A stretch of 64,000 nucleotides of DNA from Guyanagaster necrorhizus (taxonomy: Eukaryota; Basidiomycota; Agaricomycetes; Agaricales; Physalacriaceae). A program made the translations under genes and the position numbers. The stretch spans positions 508,530-572,529 of the forward strand of contig NW_025064881.1 of the NCBI RefSeq assembly GCF_019112545.1, read 5' to 3'. How positions within the stretch are numbered: position 1 is the first letter of the stretch; each line of letters starts with the position of its first letter. Below the pieces are notes generated by a model. It was not told the DNA's origin. It did not search any database and saw only the letters and a program-made list of their open reading frames with translations. Below are positions 59,001 to 64,000 of the stretch, piece after piece.

Positions 59001-60259
59001 ATCCACACATACTCTTTATTGATGGCTCTGACTAGCTAAGAAGCTGACTATGGCCTGACACCCTTGGAGAGGAATGGGTGGTCAGCCTCTGGCTGGACAA
59101 CCATCTGCTGACAAAGCTGAATCAAGTGGATAAGCCACTGAAGACAATTCAGAGGCTGTCAAACTAGGTTTCACAGTCATTAATGGACAAATCATCAGAA
59201 GAGAGAATGCCAGGCCAGCTGAGAGTCCAATCACCAATGACCACTCACTTCATTTATTTTCAGGACTGCTCCAGAAATGGGAACACTCACTCTTTTATAG
59301 ATACCCAAACCCAATGGACCTCTAGCTGTTGATGCCCTCTTGGTTCAATGCAAGCCTAATCTTATGCACAAGCCATGCTCATTTAAAGGCCTCTCCAATG
59401 ATATCAACTGATTCCTCATTGACTGTGAACAGTATTTTGAAGTATATTTGATGTACTTGACAGCAAATATCTACTGAATAGTGTTTGCCACCTTCTATTT
59501 TGAGGATAAGGCTAAAACTTGATTGACCCTCCAAAGTATTGACTTTTATTTCATCACCAGGAGACATCATCAACTGCCATCCTGAGAAACATTCAAGCAG
59601 ATGGTATATGACAAGTTCACTAATCCTATCATACAGAAAGTATATAAAAACAAATGAAGGAGTTATAAATAGACAACAAGATGGCAAATGAGTACTTCAA
59701 TAAGTTAGAATGACTTGCTAAATTGGCTGGACTCCTGGGTGACATAGATGAAGAAGGATGCATGGTTGAGGCTCTAAAGATTGGGATATCACTCTCCTAT
59801 CTGAAGATCATCTCAGATATTGGCCTTAATATTCTGAAGGGATATGAGGAATGGAAAGAGAGAATCACAATTATGAATAAGAAATGACAACAACAGAAGG
59901 CAGCTAACATCTATCAACAGAATGATTGAAGGCTCAATCATCTAAAAAAATCCAATAAGCCACTCTCATCTAAATCCAGCTTCAATAATGTTAACACCCT
60001 TTATACACTGCAAAAGATGGGTATAGGAGTTACCTATATAGAACAAGAGAAGCCAATAGACATAGACCAGTTGAAGAAAGAAGGAAAATACTTCAACTGT
60101 GAAGAGAAGAGTCACATGTTGAAGAATTGTCTGAAGAGGAAGCACATCTAAGAAGACATATGGGTGCAGATTGCTGAATTACAGAAGAAAGCTGATAAAC
60201 TTGAGGAGAATGGTAAAGGTACAAGAATCAAGAAAGTAAAAGATGGGGCTGATGAGTGA
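59001..60259 (+). pseudogene. Element I gag (decayed)
   Basis: Capsid remnants (MANEYFNKLE, LAKLAGLLGDIDEEG, MVEALKIGISLSYLK at 59,680-59,810) and a degenerate knuckle, YFNCEEKSHMLKNC (about 60,089-60,130), whose first Cys has become Tyr by G-to-A. The tail matches A (IAELQKKADKLEE) and ends at TGA 60,257. Stops throughout. Confidence 0.75.
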
Positions 60260-60748
60260 GTGATTCCACTCAGTCAGCCAACAGACTTCATGGTGTGTCT
60301 CATATAGCTGCTGGACAGACTTATGTACCTCTGTAGTTACCTCTATTTATATATATTCAAATATATCCAGCACTGCAACTACATTGAAACCACCTAAAGA
60401 ATTGCCAAAAACCAAAACTCAACCATCCATGGGCTGAACAGGAGGAGTGACCTCCACTGGCTAGCTGAAACCATTTGACACTGAATAGACTTGGCAGACC
60501 ATCAAAGATGCAAAGACAAAAGAGGAAGCAAAGGCTGTACTCAAGAATTGGATACACTAAACTCAGGCTAAAGAAATCATTGATGAGATGATCAAAGAAC
60601 TAAGAAAGGCAGAGAGATGTTGGGCTTTAGAATGGCTCAATGAGCTATAAAGGCCAAAGAAGTATATCCAGAGATAAAAGACCACTGGGAGAGATCTAAT
60701 TATAAAAGCTCAGATTAAGACCCTCACTATATGAACTACATATGCAGT
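60260..60748 (+). pseudogene. Element I pol, pre-protease part
   Basis: The pol frame follows gag as in A: KAVLKNWIH, IIDEMIKELRKAER, TTGRDLIIKAQIKTLT. Cut after GCAGT at 60,748 by a 1.3-kb insertion; resumes with VSALIDSGCTGSSIN at 62,065. Confidence 0.75.
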
Positions 60749-62064
60749 AATGAACCAGAAATTGTTTGGTCAAACTCTCTGTTGGTAGAAAATACAAAAT
60801 CTATTTCAGTAAATGAAACTAAGGCACAGAATCTAAAGGCTGGTTTGAGCAAGTCTAGTCATGTACCTCTATATGGTGACTAATCTCTAAAGAGGTGTAG
60901 CAAAAGGTAGCTATAGAGTCAAAAGTTTTTGCTGCCAAGGTGAAACCTATGAGACTCTGAATTGTTTTACAGTGACTCACAGTATGTATGTGAATTTTCC
61001 TATAACAGGAATACTGTGTAAGGGTCTGAATACTGGATAGTGCAACTTATATGCAATATAAACTTTTAATGCTGGAATCCTATATGCAGCTCTGGTGAAG
61101 CCTAAAGAAATTGTTAGTGTTATCTAGTTACTCCTCAAGTTCTTTTGTTAAGTCTAGGAAGTGTGAGGATGACACTCAAGGGCAGCAGATCTCTTTTAGG
61201 TTTTTATAAATAAAGCAAGACAAGTCAATATTTCACAAATTAATAAGTTCACTAGCATTGTATGCAAGCCTCTAAGTAGAGTTTAAGGTTGTCAAGATGC
61301 TACAGTGCTCTCAGTTGAAGGGGATTGTACTGGTGTACTGTTTAATATGAGTGCCAAGTAGTCTCTCTATTGCTTGTCTCTCACTTGTTCTTTTGTACAC
61401 TACTTATACTACCTTTTTACTAATACTAAGTATGTGACATTTAAAACAGCCTTTGTAATTGTAGTACTAGCTTAGTGAGCATAGCAAACTTTTTATTATA
61501 TGAAGCCTTCAAGGCTGTAAGGCTTTTAGTAAATTTAGCATATTTAAAAGTTTATGTAGCCAATAGTATACTAGCCCTTTTAATATTCCTTATAAATATC
61601 TAATCAAACACATGGTTAGTCCTCTGCAGCCTATTACTCCTCTATATGCTAGCTGTAAAAGCTTAGACATCTACAGCCAGCCTTGTATACATATTGTGAT
61701 GGATCTTGTGAGCTGCATTAAGATGCTACATATATACTAACAATAATGTATATCTTGTATGATTGGGTATTGTGGTGCCTGACCAGGTCTATGATGTTTA
61801 TTAGAACCAGAAGTTTGCACATTATGAAGGTTAATGGAAAAAGTTCACAAGATCAAGAAAAGTTCACAAACAAAAGAAAAGTTCATGTATAACATAAAAT
61901 CTTTGTGCACAAAGGGATGTCTGTGAATAATAGATAGTTCTTGATGACATTACTGCTATTGAACCTGAAATTATTGGTTTACTGAAAGCCTGCTAAAAGG
62001 CAGAAGTCAAAAATAATTATTGAGACCTATGATTTTAGAGTGCATAGAGCCTAGAGGCTTATCA
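60749..62064. mobile_element. Unidentified 1.3-kb insertion in element I pol
   Basis: A precise non-coding insertion between two parts of the protease region, flanked by GCAGT on both sides (60,744-60,748; 62,065-62,069). On the minus strand it begins TGATAAGCC and ends CATT or CATTA. AT-rich, no ORF, no clear inverted repeats. Three AAAAGTTCA repeats occur at about 61,838-61,890. It could be a solo LTR. Confidence 0.6.
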
Positions 62065-64000
62065 GCAGTCTCAGCTCTAATTGACAGTGGCTGTACAGGA
62101 AGTTCCATTAATTATACTTTTGTCATCAAGCACAATCTTCCAACCCAAGCCACAGCAGCCTTGATTCTCATATATAATGCAGATAAAACTAAGAATCAAG
62201 CCAGCTTGATCACCAAATTTATTAAACTTTGTTTAATCATCAAGGATCATGCAGAGCAGATTGACTTAGCTGTCACTAATCTCAGGACCAAGGAAATCTT
62301 TCTTGGGCATGACTAGCTTATTCACCACAATCCTCTAGTCAACTGGAAAACTGACCAAATCACATTTGCCCACTGTCAGTGTCACAAAATACCATTCAAG
62401 TTGCTGAATGAGGACTTGAAGGATCAATAGGATGAAGAAATGAAGGATAGTGAAACTATTCTTGCTATTAACATAGAGCAAGCAATCCACATTTATACCA
62501 TGCACCATGCAAACAATCTGGCAGCTAAGGTGAATACAGAGAAGAAGAAAAAAAACATTCAAAGAGATGATATCTGAATAGACATAAGACTTCTGCAACC
62601 TATTTGATAAGGAGAATTTTGATGAACTACTCAAGCCAAAACCCTGAGACCATGCAATTAAGCTGATCTGAAATGCCAGTGCCAACTTTGACTATAAAGT
62701 CTACTCTCTTAGTCAATCAGAACAATAGGAGCTTGATAAGTTCCTGGATGAGAACCTATCCAGCAGATGAATCTGACCATCAAAGTCCCTCATGGTGTTG
62801 TCTTTCTTTTTGTCAAAAGAAGGATGGAAAGCTCTAACCAGTTTAGAACTACTGCAAGCTCAATGAGATGACAATCAAGAACTGCTATCCACTCTCTCTG
62901 ATCTCCAAGCTTATAGACAAGTTATATGATGTCCAATATTACTTCAAACTTGATGTTAGATGGAGATATAATAACATCTGAATCAAAGAAGGAGATGAAT
63001 AGAAGATGGCATTTAAAACTAATCATGGACTTTTCAAACCCACTATCATGTTCTTTGGGTTAATCAACTCATGACAACTTTTCAATGGATGATGAATGAT
63101 ATCTTTAAGGATCTCATCATGACTAGGAAGGTCACAATATATCTGAACAATATCCTCATCCTGTTCAAGGACCAAGATGAGCATTGACACTTTGTGTGAT
63201 GAGTATTAGAACTTATGCAGAAGCATAAGCTGTTCCTCAAGGCCGAAAAATGCAAATTTGAGATACTAGAAATAGAGTACCTTGGGGTCATCATCAGTGA
63301 AAGAAGCATCTGCATGAACCCAGTAAAGGTGGTGGAAGTAATGAAATGGCCAGTGCCAACCAAAAAGAAGAAACTACAGTCATTCCTAGGATTTACCAAC
63401 TTCTATCACTGGTTTATTCAGAATTACAGCAAGGTAGTACAACTGATGATCCAACTCATAGAGAATGCCCCCTGGATGCAGGGACCCTCTCAACAGATGG
63501 CATTTGAAGATCTGAAATGACAGTTGGTGGAGGATGTGGTACTTGCAGTACCAATGGAGGAAGGATGATTTTGAGTGAAGACTGATGTGAGCAAAAGAGC
63601 AGTTGGTGCTGTACTTTCTCAAGAACAGGGGAGAAAGTGGTGATCAGTTGCCTTTCTCTCTAAGACACTTACAATCACAGAGTGCAACTATAAGATCTAT
63701 GATAAGAAGCTGCTGGCAATCATGCTCACACTTGTGGAATAGCATCACTATCTGGTTAGAGTGACTCAGACTTTCAAGATCTGAACAGATCACCAGAATC
63801 TTTAATACTTCCAATCACTCCAGAAGCTAAATCAGAGGCAAGCATACTGGATTACTAAGCTTTCAGAATACCAGTATACATTGCATCACAAGACAGAGAC
63901 TGCTAACAAGAGGGCTGATTTTCTAGGCCAATGAGCTGACCAGGATCAAGGAGAAGAAGACAATGATAGAGTAACATTATTAAGGCTTGAACACTTCTGG
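62065..64000 (+). pseudogene. Element I pol: protease, RT, RNase H (runs off window)
   Basis: Protease ALIDSGCTGSSIN (62,070-62,110) and EIFLGHD intact in sequence; then a frame change near 62,545 in an A-rich run. RT from about 62,780, with FQWMMNDIFKDLI (about 63,080) and catalytic YLNN (about 63,140) where A has YLDD, both Asp codons G-to-A. KAEKCKFEILEIEYLGVIIS and QSFLGFTNFYHWFIQNYSK follow (63,240-63,440). RNase H remnants extend to the end. Many TGA/TAG stops. Confidence 0.85.

Larger units (their letters stand above)
10011..64000 (+). mobile_element. Ty3/gypsy element I (outermost, runs off window)
   Basis: Plus-strand element whose 5' LTR, primer site and ORF1 start lie at 10,011-11,095. 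It continues at 57,986 with the rest of ORF1, gag and pol. It is split by unit H and everything nested in H; the 4-bp flanks are CTGC (11,092-11,095) and CTGT (57,982-57,985). A second insertion splits pol at 60,749-62,064. The 3' end lies beyond 64,000. CpG is nearly absent and all frames are broken. Confidence 0.8.

Overview
The window is transposable-element DNA throughout. I see no host gene, rRNA, tRNA gene or CRISPR array. The chromodomain Ty3/gypsy elements, Ty1/copia fragments, a pogo-type DNA transposon and a 49-bp GT-AG intron point to a fungus, most likely a basidiomycete (Agaricomycetes) by family resemblance; I cannot name the species. Almost the whole window is starved of CpG and rich in TpG/CpA, and its coding regions are broken mainly by TGA/TAG codons. 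This is what cytosine deamination at methylated CpG, or a RIP-like process, would leave. One element (A, 16,956-25,077) still has normal CpG content and is clearly the youngest.

Layout. Positions 1-10,010 are a patchwork: the 5' half of a minus-strand gypsy element (M), a minus-strand copia protease-integrase fragment (K1), a plus-strand gag fragment (E'), a 1.6-kb LTR-like unit (J), a minus-strand copia RT-RNase H fragment (K2) and a probable further LTR. From 10,011 to the end is one plus-strand gypsy element (I), split by nested insertions. H (11,096-57,981, a 1.87-kb LTR-like unit with a 4-bp target duplication) lies in I. D (minus gypsy, 11,693-56,706) lies in H. B (minus gypsy, 15,592-33,370), solo LTR N (35,457-35,915) and a pogo transposon (36,496-55,496) lie in D. 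A and solo unit C (25,528-27,291) lie in B. E (minus gypsy, 36,711-52,854) and solo LTR G (54,912-55,376) lie in the pogo element, and F (plus gypsy, 44,053-52,216) lies in E. The deepest path, I>H>D>pogo>E>F, is six levels. Most junctions have target-site duplications, exact or differing by one transition (TATGT, CTATA/TTATA, CCAT, CTGC/CTGT, CCTGT/TCTGT, GACTA, TGAGA, ATAAT, TA); N's is imperfect. With insertions removed, D, B, E, F and A are each 7.8-8.2 kb, which supports the reconstruction.

How the genes work together. Each gypsy element encodes gag (capsid plus CCHC zinc knuckle) and pol (protease, RT, RNase H, integrase, chromodomain). A/F/I/M also carry an upstream ORF with an N-terminal membrane-like segment. 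In every gypsy family where both parts are visible, the 11-13 nt just inside the 5' LTR complement an LTR segment lying about 30 nt after a TATA-like box, the signature of Tf1-type self-primed reverse transcription. Element E carries, antisense to its own genome, an accessory gene with a spliceosomal intron and paired CxxC motifs. I regard that as the most interesting feature in the window.
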